From SZUA-36 sp963704855 (GTDB lineage: Bacteria > Pseudomonadota > Gammaproteobacteria > Xanthomonadales > SZUA-36), in assembly GCA_963704855.1 (NCBI GenBank), contig CAVPHY010000001.1, positions 248,001-312,000 on the forward strand: a stretch of DNA of 64,000 bases, given 5' to 3'. Each line of letters opens with the position of its first letter. The stretch's first letter is position 1. Positions 1-8,842 of this stretch are shown in pieces. The notes below the pieces were generated by a model, which searched no databases, had not been told where the DNA came from, and saw only the letters and a program-made list of their open reading frames with translations. A program made the translations under genes and the position numbers.

Positions 1-612
1 GGCATAACCGCAACCCCGTGCACCCATCTCGGGAAAACCAAGTTTGCCAAACATCAACACATAGTTGAGTGGGACATTCAGCAAAATTCCAAGCAGACCC
101 ATATACATGGTTGGCCGGGTAAAGCCGCTGCCCTCGCTGAAAAAGCGCAGCGCCAACAGCAGGCAAATTGCCGGCGCACCCCAGCTAATGGCATCCATGT
201 ACTCAATGGCTGTCGGAACAATATCAGCATCTACCAGCATCCACTGCAACAGGTGGCCGCCCGAGCGCAGGTATAGCATGTACGGAATGCCGACCGCCAA
301 GGCGATCCACAGCCCCTGGCGCGCTGCGGCACCACCTTCGGGCCGGTTACCGGCGCCATCCAGTTGGGCAACCACCGGTTGCAGGGCCATCAGTGTGCCC
401 AGTACAAACATCAGCATGGCCGACCAGATCGCTCCCCCGGTCGCGATACCCGCGAGGGCTATTTCCTTATCCGGCAACCTGCCCGCCATCAGCGTATCGA
501 CAAAATTCATACTGAAGCTGGCGACCATACCCACGACGACCGGCATAGCCAGTTGCAAAGTGCGCAGAATCTCAGCAAGGTGGTTCTTTTTATGGTTGCT
601 TACAGTTGTCAT
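1..612 (-). CDS. MATE family efflux transporter (N-terminal part, cut by window edge)
   Basis: The minus-strand reading frame from ATG at 612 stays open to base 1 (204 codons), so the C-terminal half lies outside the window. It reads as the N-terminal MatE domain: a short polar N-terminus, then hydrophobic helices with the family-like stretches AMPVVVGMVASFSMNFVDTL and DTLMAGRLPDKEIAL, which carry the typical substrate-cavity Asp of the first helix. A helix-rich region follows with the FFSEGSGFTRPTMYMGLLG stretch. MATE proteins are inner-membrane antiporters that expel cationic drugs or metabolites using Na+ or H+ gradients. The start has only a weak ribosome-binding site. It is divergent from the DUF3667 gene across an 86-base gap. 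Subfamily (NorM-like) is inferred only; substrate is unknown. Confidence 0.85.
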   Translation of the reverse strand, partial: MTTVSNHKKNHLAEILRTLQLAMPVVVGMVASFSMNFVDTLMAGRLPDKEIALAGIATGGAIWSAMLMFVLGTLMALQPVVAQLDGAGNRPEGGAAARQGLWIALAVGIPYMLYLRSGGHLLQWMLVDADIVPTAIEYMDAISWGAPAICLLLALRFFSEGSGFTRPTMYMGLLGILLNVPLNYVLMFGKLGFPEMGARGCGYA

Positions 613-698
613 TGGCTACAATCTGGCGTGAGCAGGCATTGTAGTACATGGGAGTATAAACAGCATGATCGGATTGGCCGGGACAAAGGCATATTGAA

Positions 699-1856
699 AT
701 GAGTACCGAACAAGCAGCCACCGAAGAGACCCGTCCAGGGGAGCAGGCACTGGTAGCGGTTGGCGATGCCTCGCTTTCACTGAAAGCTAAAAAACTGGCG
801 GGTTCTGCCCATTGCCTGAACTGCGGCACCGGACTGAAAGGCCCGTTCTGCCATTTCTGCGGTCAGCCCGATCGTAATTTCTTGCGTTTCTTCCCGGTCC
901 TGCTCAGGGATCTGATGGAGGATCTGCTCGATCTCGACTCACGTTTCATGCGTACGATGAAGCCCTTGTTGTTCAGGCCGGGCCGCCTGACCCGTGACTA
1001 CATGGAAGGCCGGCGTTTTCGCTATGCGCCACCCATGCGGCTGTATATTTTCTCGAGCATCGTGTTTTTCCTTTTGGCGGCCTTGCTCTCGAGTGACTCG
1101 ATATCGATCAACGGTTCGACGGACGAAAACGGCAACCCGCAGGTTACCGAGGCACTTTCGGCAGAAAACCAACAAGAGGTCGAAGACGCACTAAGCAATT
1201 TACCACCCGAAGTGCAGGCGAAAATCGACCTTGGCCAGATTAAAGCCGAGATCAATGCAAAAGATGGGGCCGACTCAGGGCTCAAGCTGGACGACATCCA
1301 GTTCAATGACGAACCCTGGAACCGCGAAACCAACCCGGTGGATATCAAGTGGTTTCCGGACTGGCTCAATGATCGCATCAACGACGAGATAGAAGGATCA
1401 CCGCAAAAAGCGGAACAGATCAATGAAAACCCCAACCTGATTATCGACAAGGTTTTTGACATCCTGCCGGCCACCATGTTCGTGTTATTACCGGTGGTGG
1501 CCCTGATATTCAAGTTCTGGTACCTGTTCGCAAAACGTTTTTACATCGAACACCTGATTTTCTCGCTGCATAACCACGCTTTCCTGTTTGTCAGCCTGAC
1601 GGTGATATTGCTGGCCAGTCTGGGCGAAACCCTGTGCAAAAATCACGGCTACGCCGTAGCAGAGGCCGCCATGAGTTGGGTAATACTGCTCATCACCATC
1701 TGGATACCGTTGTATTTGCTGATTTCATTACGCGAGGTTTACAGGCAGGGCTGGCTCATGACCATGGGCAAATTCGTCATGATAGGCATCAGCTACATGG
1801 CACTGCTGGGTATCGTCACCACCGGGGTGGCTATTGCCAGTTTCGTTTTACTGTAG
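699..1856 (+). CDS. DUF3667-type zinc-ribbon membrane protein
   Basis: A 385-aa protein. Residues 39-54 hold two CxxC knuckles (C39, C42, C51, C54, in HCLNCGTGLKGPFCHFCGQ), a zinc ribbon of the kind that opens DUF3667 proteins. This is followed by the basic, conserved juxtamembrane stretch RLTRDYMEGRRFRYAPPMRL near 100-115, a first membrane helix near 115-132, a long acidic soluble loop (about 135-250) and four further helices to the C-terminus. The family has no established function; the layout suggests a cytosolic metal-binding head attached to an inner-membrane bundle. ATG at 699 follows the GGGACAAAGGCA context without a strong ribosome-binding site. It converges with the CoA-transferase gene, only 37 bases away, and no intrinsic terminator is visible in that gap. 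Confidence 0.75.
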   Translation: MSTEQAATEETRPGEQALVAVGDASLSLKAKKLAGSAHCLNCGTGLKGPFCHFCGQPDRNFLRFFPVLLRDLMEDLLDLDSRFMRTMKPLLFRPGRLTRDYMEGRRFRYAPPMRLYIFSSIVFFLLAALLSSDSISINGSTDENGNPQVTEALSAENQQEVEDALSNLPPEVQAKIDLGQIKAEINAKDGADSGLKLDDIQFNDEPWNRETNPVDIKWFPDWLNDRINDEIEGSPQKAEQINENPNLIIDKVFDILPATMFVLLPVVALIFKFWYLFAKRFYIEHLIFSLHNHAFLFVSLTVILLASLGETLCKNHGYAVAEAAMSWVILLITIWIPLYLLISLREVYRQGWLMTMGKFVMIGISYMALLGIVTTGVAIASFVLL

Positions 1857-1893
1857 GAGCAGTCGCGACCAAGAACCTAAACGCTACATCCCG

Positions 1894-3094
1894 TCAGATA
1901 ACGTGCCTGGCTTTGAGGGCAGCCAGTTCATCTTCGGTGATACCGATACCGGCCAATACCTCTGCCGTGTGGGCTGAAAGCCTCGGTGGCGGCGATGTAA
2001 TATCCCCGGGTGTTTTTTCAAACTTGGCCGTCAGCGTGAACAACGGAATACTGCCAATACCCTCGACCGTTACATCTTTAAGCGTCTGACGGTGTTTGAC
2101 CTGCGGCTGTGTCAGCGCGTCGCGAAGGCTCAGGATGGCGCCGCTTGGGACGCTATTCGCATTCAGCAGCTCCACCCATTCACCGGTTCCGCGTTCGGCC
2201 AGCTTTGCTTCCAGCAAGGGCGTCAGTTGTTTGCGGTTCTGCTTGCGGGTATCCCGTTTCTCGAACCGCGGATCGGTCTTCAGGGCGGGTAGTTCAAGCA
2301 CGTCACATAGCGCCTCCCACTGTTCCTGCTTGTTGGCCGCGATATTGATAAATCCGTCAGCCGTTCTGAATACCCCGGAAGGCGCCGCGGTGAAGTTGTC
2401 GTTACCCATGGGCTCCGGTTCCTTGCCCGCCATGAGGAGGTTTGCAGCCACCCATCCCATCATTGGCATGATGGAGTCGAGCATGGCGATGTCGATAAAC
2501 TGCCCTTCACCGCTACGTTCCCGGTGGTAGAGGGCCGCCATGATGGCGAATGCCGCATTCAATCCACCCACCGTATCGCAGACCGGAAAACCCGTGCGCA
2601 AGGGGTTCAGGCGTTCATCGCCGTTGATGGACATTTCACCGCTGAGCCCCTGGATGATCTGGTCGTACGCCGGTTTGAACGCATCGGGCCCGGTCTGGCC
2701 AAAACCGGAGATGGCGCAATAGATCAGACGCGGGTTGATCTCCTTCAATACATCAAAGCCGAGACCCAGGCGCTCCATTACACCGGGCCGGAAGTTCTCG
2801 ACCAGCACATCTGCATCAGCGACGAGTTTTTTGAAAATCTCCCTGCCTTCAGGGTCCTTCGTGTTAAGGGTCACCGATTTCTTGTTGGCGTTCTGGGCCA
2901 GGAAACTGGTTCCCATCAGCTGATCGTTCAAGCCACGTCAGTGCGCCCAGTTTACGCGCGAGGTCACCGCTGCCGGGGCGTTCTATCTTGATTACCTCGG
3001 CGCCCAGCAAGGCAAGGTGCAGGGTAGCAAACGGCCCTGCCAGTACATTGGTAAGGTCAAGCACCCTTAGGCCATTCATGATCTGTTTGCTCAT
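1894..3094 (-). CDS. CaiB/BaiF (family III) CoA transferase, interrupted by one frameshift
   Basis: Two overlapping frames together give one family III CoA transferase of about 399 aa. The N-terminal part (3094 to about 2935) reads GLRVLDLTNVLAGPFATLHL and GAEVIKIERPGSGDL, the usual opening. The other frame continues NDQLMGTSFLAQNANKKSVT, then VENFRPGVMERLGLG and IYCAISGFGQTGP, with the Asp-containing catalytic segment in the middle and a normal C-terminus. The shift lies at about 2929-2934, where one extra base in TGGCTTGAAC separates TW from LNDQ. The length (1201 bases, one more than a multiple of three) fits a single insertion. The start overlaps the stop of the lyase gene by ATGA (3091-3094), so the two are translationally coupled. 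It probably transfers CoA to a small dicarboxylic or branched acid that the lyase then cleaves; substrate unknown. Confidence 0.8.
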
Positions 3095-4023
3095 GCTGAG
3101 CCCCAGTTGCGTATCGACCCGGTCTTGTAAACACAGCCGGGCATTTCGCGCTCAAAATATCGGGCAACGTCTGCCGCCACACCGACCAGGCTGCCAAGGT
3201 CTATGTCGTGGCGCATCCCCTGGAGTTGAAGGGCATTGACGAAATCCTCGGTGGCCACGTTGCCCGCTGCGACCTTTGTGAACGGGCACCCGCCCAGGCC
3301 GGCGAACGAGGTTTCAAACGAGGTCACGCCAACGCGCAGCGCCGCCATGATATTGGCCATGCCGAGTCCGTAGGTGTTATGGAAATGACCGGTGCATCCG
3401 GCATCGGGGTCGAGCTTCAGGATGGCGGCGAACAGGCGCTCAACCTGCCCGGGATACGCGTGGCCGGCCGTATCGGCCAGGCTGATGTTACGCAGGCCGG
3501 CCTCGAGGTAGGCAGCAACCATCCCGAGAACACGCGATTCCGCGACCGGACCCTCAAAACCGCAGCCGAAAGCCGACTGAACCGAGACCTGCACCTTCTT
3601 ACCCGCTGCCAACGCCTGGCGTCCAGCGGCGATGATGCGGCGCGTGGCATCCATGCTTCCCATACCCGTATTCTTAAGACTGTGGGTTTCGCTGGCGGAC
3701 GCGCCAAGGCAAAACATTTCCACCCCGCAAGCCAGGCCGCGCTCCAGACCGCGCTCATTCAGCGCCAACCCGGCGAGTATCACCGGGGAACTCTTGTCTT
3801 TGGTAAGACGCCGGAACAGCTCATCGGTATCCGTCATTTGCGGGACTTTTACCGGGTGGACGAAGGAACCGACCTGCACGATATCAACCCCGGATTCCAT
3901 CGTACGGCGTATCCAGCCTTCCCTTGTTTCGACAGGGACTACCCGCTGTTCCATCTGCAAACCGTCACGGGGACCGACTTCGTGAACGACGATGTGTTTC
4001 ATTTTGCGAAGACTATCGCTCAC
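3091..4023 (-). CDS. Hydroxymethylglutaryl-CoA lyase-like protein
   Basis: A 310-aa HMGL-like TIM-barrel enzyme. The signature VGPRDGLQ near residue 17 and the metal-binding segment GHFHNTYGLGMAN near residue 215 are the conserved DRE-TIM elements; SLADTAGHAYPGQV and the C-terminal GGCPFTKVAAGNVATEDF contain the loop with the catalytic Cys. HMG-CoA lyase splits 3-hydroxy-3-methylglutaryl-CoA into acetyl-CoA and acetoacetate; relatives cleave other 3-hydroxy-acyl-CoAs. The GTG at 4023 is used here; ATG at 4002, closer to the conserved start, is an alternative, and neither has a clear ribosome-binding site. Its partner is a CoA transferase, which suggests a pathway in which a free acid is activated and then cleaved (for example from leucine, 3-hydroxy-3-methylglutarate or itaconate-like acids). 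This is inference. Confidence 0.85.
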   Translation of the reverse strand: MSDSLRKMKHIVVHEVGPRDGLQMEQRVVPVETREGWIRRTMESGVDIVQVGSFVHPVKVPQMTDTDELFRRLTKDKSSPVILAGLALNERGLERGLACGVEMFCLGASASETHSLKNTGMGSMDATRRIIAAGRQALAAGKKVQVSVQSAFGCGFEGPVAESRVLGMVAAYLEAGLRNISLADTAGHAYPGQVERLFAAILKLDPDAGCTGHFHNTYGLGMANIMAALRVGVTSFETSFAGLGGCPFTKVAAGNVATEDFVNALQLQGMRHDIDLGSLVGVAADVARYFEREMPGCVYKTGSIRNWGSA

Positions 4024-4041
4024 CCGGCGACAGGATGCGCA

Positions 4042-5403
4042 TCAGCAGTAGCGATCTTTCAGGTAATGGAACACGGCCCTGAGCCCCAATGCCTCACCGC
4101 CGAGCGGACGACCGGGCCGGGTTGTCTGGTTCCAGCCGAAGGTGTCGATATGCACCCAGTCGGTTTGAGCCGTTACAAAATGCTCGAGGAAAAGGGCTGC
4201 GGTGATGCAGCCTCCAAACGGTGTTTTACCCATGTTATTCAGATCGGCGATCGGGCTCTTCAGCAATTCGTTGTAGGGTTTGTAAAGGGGGAATACCCAT
4301 AGCGGGTCCTCCTCCAACTCTCCGGCTGCAGTAATCGCCTGCGCAATGGAGATATCATTGCTGAATATCGGTGGCAGATCGGTGCCCATCGCGGTGCGCG
4401 CAGCCCCGGTCAGGGTTGCAAAGTCAATCACGAGGTCGGGATCAGACTCACAGGCATAAGCGAGCGCATCCGCCAATACAACGCGGCCTTCGGCGTCGGT
4501 GTTGCCAATTTCGATACTCAAACCTTTGCGTGTAGAAATTACGTCTCCCGGCCGGTAGGCATTCCCGGATACCGAGTTCTCGACCGCTGGAATCAGGACC
4601 AGCAAACGCACCGGTAACTGCGCCTGCATGATCAGGCGCGCCAGGGCCAATACATGCGCTGCACCACCCATATCCTTTTTCATCAGCGCCATACCCGTCG
4701 AGGGCTTCAGGTTTAAACCGCCGGTGTCAAAACACACACCCTTGCCACAGAGCGCGATCATCGGGTGGGCGTCATCACCCCATTCCATCTTGAGCAAGCG
4801 TGGTTCACGCTCCGAGGCCCGCCCGACAGCGTGTATGGCAGGGAAATTCTCCGTCAGTAACTTGACCCCGCTAATCGTGGACATGCGTGCGCCGAACTGA
4901 TCCGCCTCCTTGCGCATCGCATCTCCCAGCTGGGCCGGCCCCAGGTCTTCAGTGGGTGTGTTGATCAGGTCACGGACCAGTGATTGCGCCGACAACAGGC
5001 GCCCGGCATCGGTGGCGATATCTTCATCGAGCGCCAAAACCGGCATCTCTTTTTGTGGTTTCAGGTACCTGCTGAACTGGTAGCAGGCCAGACCCCAGCC
5101 AAGACTGGCCTGCAGGCGTTGCTGGGGGCTCCAGTCTGCCACCAACCGGTACTCACCGGCCGCCAGTTTCGCCGGAAGCGCTGCAAGCTGGTACAGCCAG
5201 CCCTGCTCTGCCATGCCAAAGGCGTAACCGTGCAGCTCACCATTGCTGTCCGGCAGGCTACACAGCTCACCAGGCTTGGCCAGGAAACCTGCCGCCTTCA
5301 GCCATTTTTGCTGAACGCCGGGCAAATTGGCGAGCCATTGCTCGTAATTTGCCGGACTAACCGGGTAAAGTGGAATACCGTCTTTTGAATTTATAAAGCT
5401 CAT
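4042..5403 (-). CDS. M17 leucyl aminopeptidase family protein
   Basis: A 453-aa cytosolic dimetal aminopeptidase. The M17 signature NTDAEGR is at residues 301-307, the metal/catalytic segment GKGVCFDTGGLNLKP at 220-234, DMGGAAH at 244-250 and the TLTGAA segment near 336. It removes N-terminal residues from peptides. The N-terminal domain (1-130) is shorter and more divergent than in PepA, resembling the M17 subgroup that lacks the DNA-binding-like N-domain. Start ATG at 5403. It lies 18 bases upstream of the lyase and may share its transcript, and 104 bases downstream of degQ on the same strand. Confident on family, less on substrate preference. Confidence 0.9.
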   Translation of the reverse strand: MSFINSKDGIPLYPVSPANYEQWLANLPGVQQKWLKAAGFLAKPGELCSLPDSNGELHGYAFGMAEQGWLYQLAALPAKLAAGEYRLVADWSPQQRLQASLGWGLACYQFSRYLKPQKEMPVLALDEDIATDAGRLLSAQSLVRDLINTPTEDLGPAQLGDAMRKEADQFGARMSTISGVKLLTENFPAIHAVGRASEREPRLLKMEWGDDAHPMIALCGKGVCFDTGGLNLKPSTGMALMKKDMGGAAHVLALARLIMQAQLPVRLLVLIPAVENSVSGNAYRPGDVISTRKGLSIEIGNTDAEGRVVLADALAYACESDPDLVIDFATLTGAARTAMGTDLPPIFSNDISIAQAITAAGELEEDPLWVFPLYKPYNELLKSPIADLNNMGKTPFGGCITAALFLEHFVTAQTDWVHIDTFGWNQTTRPGRPLGGEALGLRAVFHYLKDRYC

Positions 5404-5507
5404 CGTGGGTGCTCTGTTTGGTAGTCACACCAGTTTATGTCAAACACGCAATACCGGAAAGCACCACGTGCCTCCGCTGACCGCCGATACCGGTTTACAT
5501 GACCCCG

Positions 5508-6857
5508 TCAGTCAAGCCTGACAACATAGGCCCTGTTTCCCCTCACCACCTGCAGCAGGAGAGGACTGCGCATCTGTTCAAGGGCTCTCCTCAATTCCGC
5601 CAGGTTATTAACCGACTGGCGGTTGGCGCCGGTGATGATGTCACCCACTGCGAGCCCCTGGCGTGCAAGACGGCTGCGCGAATCAAGCTCCTCGATGAGT
5701 ACACCGGAAAGCACTTGCTTCTTATGTTTTTCGGTCAAATCTGTAAAACGCGCCCCCTCCAAACGGTAATCCAGTTCGACACCGTCTACCACTGGTACGG
5801 GTTGGATGACCAGCCGCGTATCGCGTGTCTTGCCATTCCTGAGATACTCGACCTGCAGTGCATCACCGATGGCCAGCTGCCCCTCCGCATTGTGAAAATC
5901 CTGGGTGCTGTTGATGTTGCGCCTGGCCATGCGGAGGATAACATCACCCGGCTGCAGACCCGCTTCACCCGCGGCCGAACCTGCGGCAACCTCCGCCACC
6001 AAAACACCCTTGCCCGCCTCGATCGAAAATGCACCGGCAAGCTCGGGGGTCAGGTCCTGCACCAACAGACCCAGCGTTCCCCGGCGCACCTCGCCAAACT
6101 GTATCAACTGAGCCATCACGTAACTGGCCATGCTGGCGGGAATAGCAAAACCGATACCCACATTGCCGCCACTGGGTGTGAATATGGCACTGTTGATACC
6201 CACCAGTTCGCCACGCAGATTGATCAGGGCGCCACCGGAATTACCCGGGTTGATGGAAGCATCTGTCTGGATAAAATTCTGATATTCAAGACCACGCAAA
6301 CCGGTGCGTCCGAGGGCGCTGACAATACCGGACGTGACCGTCTGCCCCAGCCCGAATGGATTGCCAACCGCGACCACGAAGTCGCCGACCTGCAGCTCAT
6401 CTGAATCTGCCAACTGCAGCGCGGTCAGGTTTTCCGCCGGAATCTGAATCACTGCCAGATCGGTATCCGGATCAACGCCTATTAGCTTGGCTTCGAGGCT
6501 GCGGCCATCCTTGAGGCCAACGGAAATTTCGTCCGCCCGGGCTATGACATGGTTGTTGGTCAGTACGTAGCCCTTTTCCGCATCGACGATGACACCGGAG
6601 CCAAGGCTTTGCGAAACCCGTTCACGCGGCGCATCCGGTACATTGAAAAACCGCCTGAAAAAGGGATCATCCATCAATGGACTGCGAACACGTACGCGGG
6701 TCACTGTATTCACATTGACTACCGAAGGTGTTACCCGCTTGAGGACCGGCGCGAGCGATGGCAGCGGCTCCCCGTCAACAGCCATGGGTAATGCAGCCAG
6801 CGCCGGGCCCGGTCCGGCAAGCAGTGCCAATAACAGAAAGATACCGCGTAATACCAT
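5508..6857 (-). CDS. degQ: Periplasmic serine endoprotease, DegQ/HtrA family
   Basis: A Do-family protease of about 449 aa. After the signal peptide MVLRGIFLLLALLAGPGPAL comes a trypsin-like domain with the triad His103 (TNNHVI), Asp133 (DTDLAVI) and Ser207 (GNSGGAL), numbered from ATG 6857, followed by two PDZ domains (about 250-330 and 365-449). It degrades or refolds misfolded envelope proteins. The length and the absence of the long Q-linker of DegP favour DegQ. A good GGAG motif sits 6 bases before an in-frame GTG at 6863 (two codons upstream) and 12 before ATG 6857, so GTG 6863 is a real alternative start; earlier in-frame starts would add a non-signal-like N-terminus. It is monocistronic or co-transcribed with the downstream aminopeptidase. 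Confidence 0.92.
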   Translation of the reverse strand: MVLRGIFLLLALLAGPGPALAALPMAVDGEPLPSLAPVLKRVTPSVVNVNTVTRVRVRSPLMDDPFFRRFFNVPDAPRERVSQSLGSGVIVDAEKGYVLTNNHVIARADEISVGLKDGRSLEAKLIGVDPDTDLAVIQIPAENLTALQLADSDELQVGDFVVAVGNPFGLGQTVTSGIVSALGRTGLRGLEYQNFIQTDASINPGNSGGALINLRGELVGINSAIFTPSGGNVGIGFAIPASMASYVMAQLIQFGEVRRGTLGLLVQDLTPELAGAFSIEAGKGVLVAEVAAGSAAGEAGLQPGDVILRMARRNINSTQDFHNAEGQLAIGDALQVEYLRNGKTRDTRLVIQPVPVVDGVELDYRLEGARFTDLTEKHKKQVLSGVLIEELDSRSRLARQGLAVGDIITGANRQSVNNLAELRRALEQMRSPLLLQVVRGNRAYVVRLD

Positions 6858-7083
6858 TTTCACACTCAACTCCAGATTAAAACGATGCGTTTGAGACAAC
6901 ACCAGCACACGACTGGTTCGCGTTTACCAGACCCGGCCAAACCAGCGATTGGTGGCACGCATAAAATTTTCGCTTGCGATTGCTTTCAAAACAATATACA
7001 AACGAGATACACGGCCATGGATCGTGAAACAACACTATATCTTGTGCTAACGGGTTTTTGCGACCGAATCGATTAAAAAGGAT

Positions 7084-7692
7084 ATGAGTTTACAGCAACG
7101 GGTTTTACGCACAGATGTATCCGGGATGCCTTTGGAATGGATCGGATACCAGGAAGCAGTCAGGCTCATTACGCTTGATCAGGTCTCTTACTCTCTCGGA
7201 AAAACACTCTACCAGGTGCATGGCGGTATCAATGCCATCAGTGGCCTCCAAAGCATAGTCAGCGTGGATGCGATCATTGCGACGCTGGGCCAGCACCCCC
7301 ACAAATACCTGTTCGCAAAAAACTATGTACCTCCACTGAGCAACCAGTCGCTGTTTCGTCGCGACCAGAATTTGTGTTTGTACTGTGGCGAGCAGTTTCC
7401 CCATTTCCTGCTTTCCAGGGACCATGTGAACCCACTCAGCCAGGGCGGGCAGGACCGCTGGGTTAATGTCGTCACCGCCTGCAAGCGATGCAACAATCAC
7501 AAGGCAGGCAGGACACCCGAGCAGGCAGGTATGCAGCTGCTTGCTATCCCTTTCTGCCCGACGCACGCGGAGTACATCTATTTACAGGGCCGTGAGATCC
7601 TGCACGATCAGATGGAGTTTCTGCTGGCACATTTCCCACGCAACAGCGTTTTACGCAAACGGGTTGAGAAGGGTGAGCCGCTACTCGTATAG
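7084..7692 (+). CDS. HNH endonuclease family protein
   Basis: A 202-aa protein with a C-terminal HNH fold. The zinc knuckles are C98/C101 (CLYC) and C133/C136 (CKRCNNHKAG); the catalytic SRDHV (D113-H114) and the helix N127/N137/H139 complete the motif. The N-terminal 90 residues (WIGYQEAVRLI, SLFRRDQ) match the stand-alone HNH proteins common on bacterial chromosomes, whose role is unknown; they are often associated with DNA processing rather than restriction. ATG 7084 follows AAAAAGGAT, a usable ribosome-binding site. It is divergent from degQ and ends at a shared bidirectional terminator. Confidence 0.88.
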   Translation: MSLQQRVLRTDVSGMPLEWIGYQEAVRLITLDQVSYSLGKTLYQVHGGINAISGLQSIVSVDAIIATLGQHPHKYLFAKNYVPPLSNQSLFRRDQNLCLYCGEQFPHFLLSRDHVNPLSQGGQDRWVNVVTACKRCNNHKAGRTPEQAGMQLLAIPFCPTHAEYIYLQGREILHDQMEFLLAHFPRNSVLRKRVEKGEPLLV

Positions 7693-7771
7693 CCCTGCGG
7701 GTAGGTAGGGCATCAGAAATTTGCGGTCTGATACAGATCAGAAAAAATATCAGATTTGCTCACAACGCTTT

Positions 7772-7800
7772 AAAAAAAAGGCGGGTCAAAACCCGCCTTT
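7772..7800 (-). terminator. Rho-independent terminator (bidirectional, stronger on minus strand)
   Basis: A perfect 10-bp stem, AAAGGCGGGT (7777-7786) with ACCCGCCTTT (7791-7800) and a CAAA loop. Read on the minus strand it ends in a run of eight U, making a strong terminator for the acidic repeat protein gene; on the plus strand only UUUGUU follows, a weaker stop for the HNH gene. Confidence 0.9.
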
Positions 7801-7821
7801 GTTCAGTTAAAACAGAAGATC

Positions 7822-8646
7822 TCAGTCTACGTCTTCAGCTTCTTCATCAACTTCAGGAGCCTCTTTTGCTACTTCGGGTGCAACTGCCGGCGCTTCTTCA
7901 ACCACTGCAGCTTCAATCGTGGCGACTTCTTCGGCCACTTTAACCGCTTCAGCTTCAGCAACCGCAGCTTCTTCAGCCATTTCAACCGCTACGGCTTCAA
8001 CGACGGCAGCCTCTTCGGCGACTTCAACTGCTTCAGCCACTTCAACGGCGGCCTCTTCAGCCACTTCGACCGCTACAGCTTCGGCAACCGCGGCCTCTTC
8101 AGCCATTTCAACCGCTTCAGCTTCAACAACCGCAGCTTCTTCAGCCATTTCGACCGCTTCAGCCTCAACAACTGCGGCCTCTTCGGCCATTTCGACGGCT
8201 TCTGTTACTTCAACTTCACCCTCTTCAGCCATTTCAACCGCTTCAGCTTCAACAACCGCGGCTTCTTCAGCCATTTCAATGGCTTCAGCTTCAACCACTG
8301 CAGCTTCCTCTGCCATCTCTACCGCTACAGCTTGGTCAATTGCGGCTTCTTCAGCCATTTCAACGGCTTCAGCTTCAACCACTGCAGCTTCCTCTGCCAT
8401 CTCTACCGCTACAGCTTCGTCAACTGCGGCCTCTTCTGCCATCTCAACGGCTTCAGCTTCAACAACTGCGGCTTCTTCTGCCACCTCAAGTGCTTCAGCT
8501 ACTTCAACCGCGGCTTCTTCAACCACCGCAGCGGCCCCTGCAGCTTGCTCCGGCGACAGGGAAACCTCCTTTGGAAGTTCGGCGGCCTGTGCTATCGCGA
8601 AACCGCAAAACAGGGCAATGATGCTTGCAAATTTGAAGACTTTCAT
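7822..8646 (-). CDS. Exported acidic protein built of fourteen 14-residue repeats
   Basis: I do not recognise a family. The 274-aa product opens with a signal peptide (MKVFKFASIIALFCGFAIAQ, cleavage near AQA-AE), a short linker to residue 46, then fourteen consecutive 14-residue units (47-242) with consensus VVEAEAVEMAEEAA, and an Ala/Glu/Pro/Asp tail ending EEAEDVD. The repeats contain Glu, Ala, Val and Met almost exclusively, with one Lys, so the mature protein is extremely acidic and likely one long helix or coiled coil (14 = two heptads). Codons differ between units, so the repeat is old and kept at protein level. ATG 8646 has AGGAG nine bases upstream. It has its own promoter and terminator, so it is a single-gene unit. 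Antisense frames through it are open only because of the repeat. Confidence 0.75.
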   Translation of the reverse strand: MKVFKFASIIALFCGFAIAQAAELPKEVSLSPEQAAGAAAVVEEAAVEVAEALEVAEEAAVVEAEAVEMAEEAAVDEAVAVEMAEEAAVVEAEAVEMAEEAAIDQAVAVEMAEEAAVVEAEAIEMAEEAAVVEAEAVEMAEEGEVEVTEAVEMAEEAAVVEAEAVEMAEEAAVVEAEAVEMAEEAAVAEAVAVEVAEEAAVEVAEAVEVAEEAAVVEAVAVEMAEEAAVAEAEAVKVAEEVATIEAAVVEEAPAVAPEVAKEAPEVDEEAEDVD

Positions 8647-8678
8647 AGACCGACACTCCTAGTTGAGAAACGGGTCTA

Positions 8679-8708
8679 ATAGTATGAACCGATTCGGTAT
8701 TTTTACAA
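8679..8708 (-). promoter_or_regulatory. Probable sigma-70 promoter of the acidic repeat protein gene
   Basis: On the minus strand TTGTAA (8708-8703) and TACTAT (8684-8679) are spaced by 18 bases, 32 bases before the start codon. The spacer contains the near-palindrome ACCGAATCGGT, a possible operator. Motif match by eye only. Confidence 0.5.
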
Positions 8709-8809
8709 GTAGAATGCCAGAATATCGTTAATGTTTGCCTCGCCCGTGGCACACGATTTTCTCACACTATAGCAGGGCAGGATCACGCGTGGCGCCCCGC
8801 CTCTCCACG

Positions 8810-8834
8810 ACTCCGGATCAAGTCCGGAGTCGCC
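8810..8834. repeat. REP-like hairpin downstream of the giant surface protein gene
   Basis: A perfect 10-bp inverted repeat, CGACTCCGGA and TCCGGAGTCG, around a 5-base loop. The core CCGGATCAAG-TCCGG recurs in the hairpin at 22388-22409, suggesting a dispersed repetitive extragenic palindrome. It lies just after the stop codon of the giant gene and may stabilise or end its transcript, although no U-tract follows. Confidence 0.6.
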
Positions 8835-8842
8835 TTGAAGCC

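Noticed and set aside
3208..4302. 364-codon plus-strand frame opposite the lyase gene
   Set aside because: Shadow of the well-supported HMGL-like gene; no family features.
7919..8662. Plus-strand frame rich in Ser, Thr and Ala antisense to the acidic repeat gene
   Set aside because: It is open only because the 42-base repeat lacks stops in this frame; no ribosome-binding site or known pattern, and the minus-strand gene has signal peptide, promoter and terminator.
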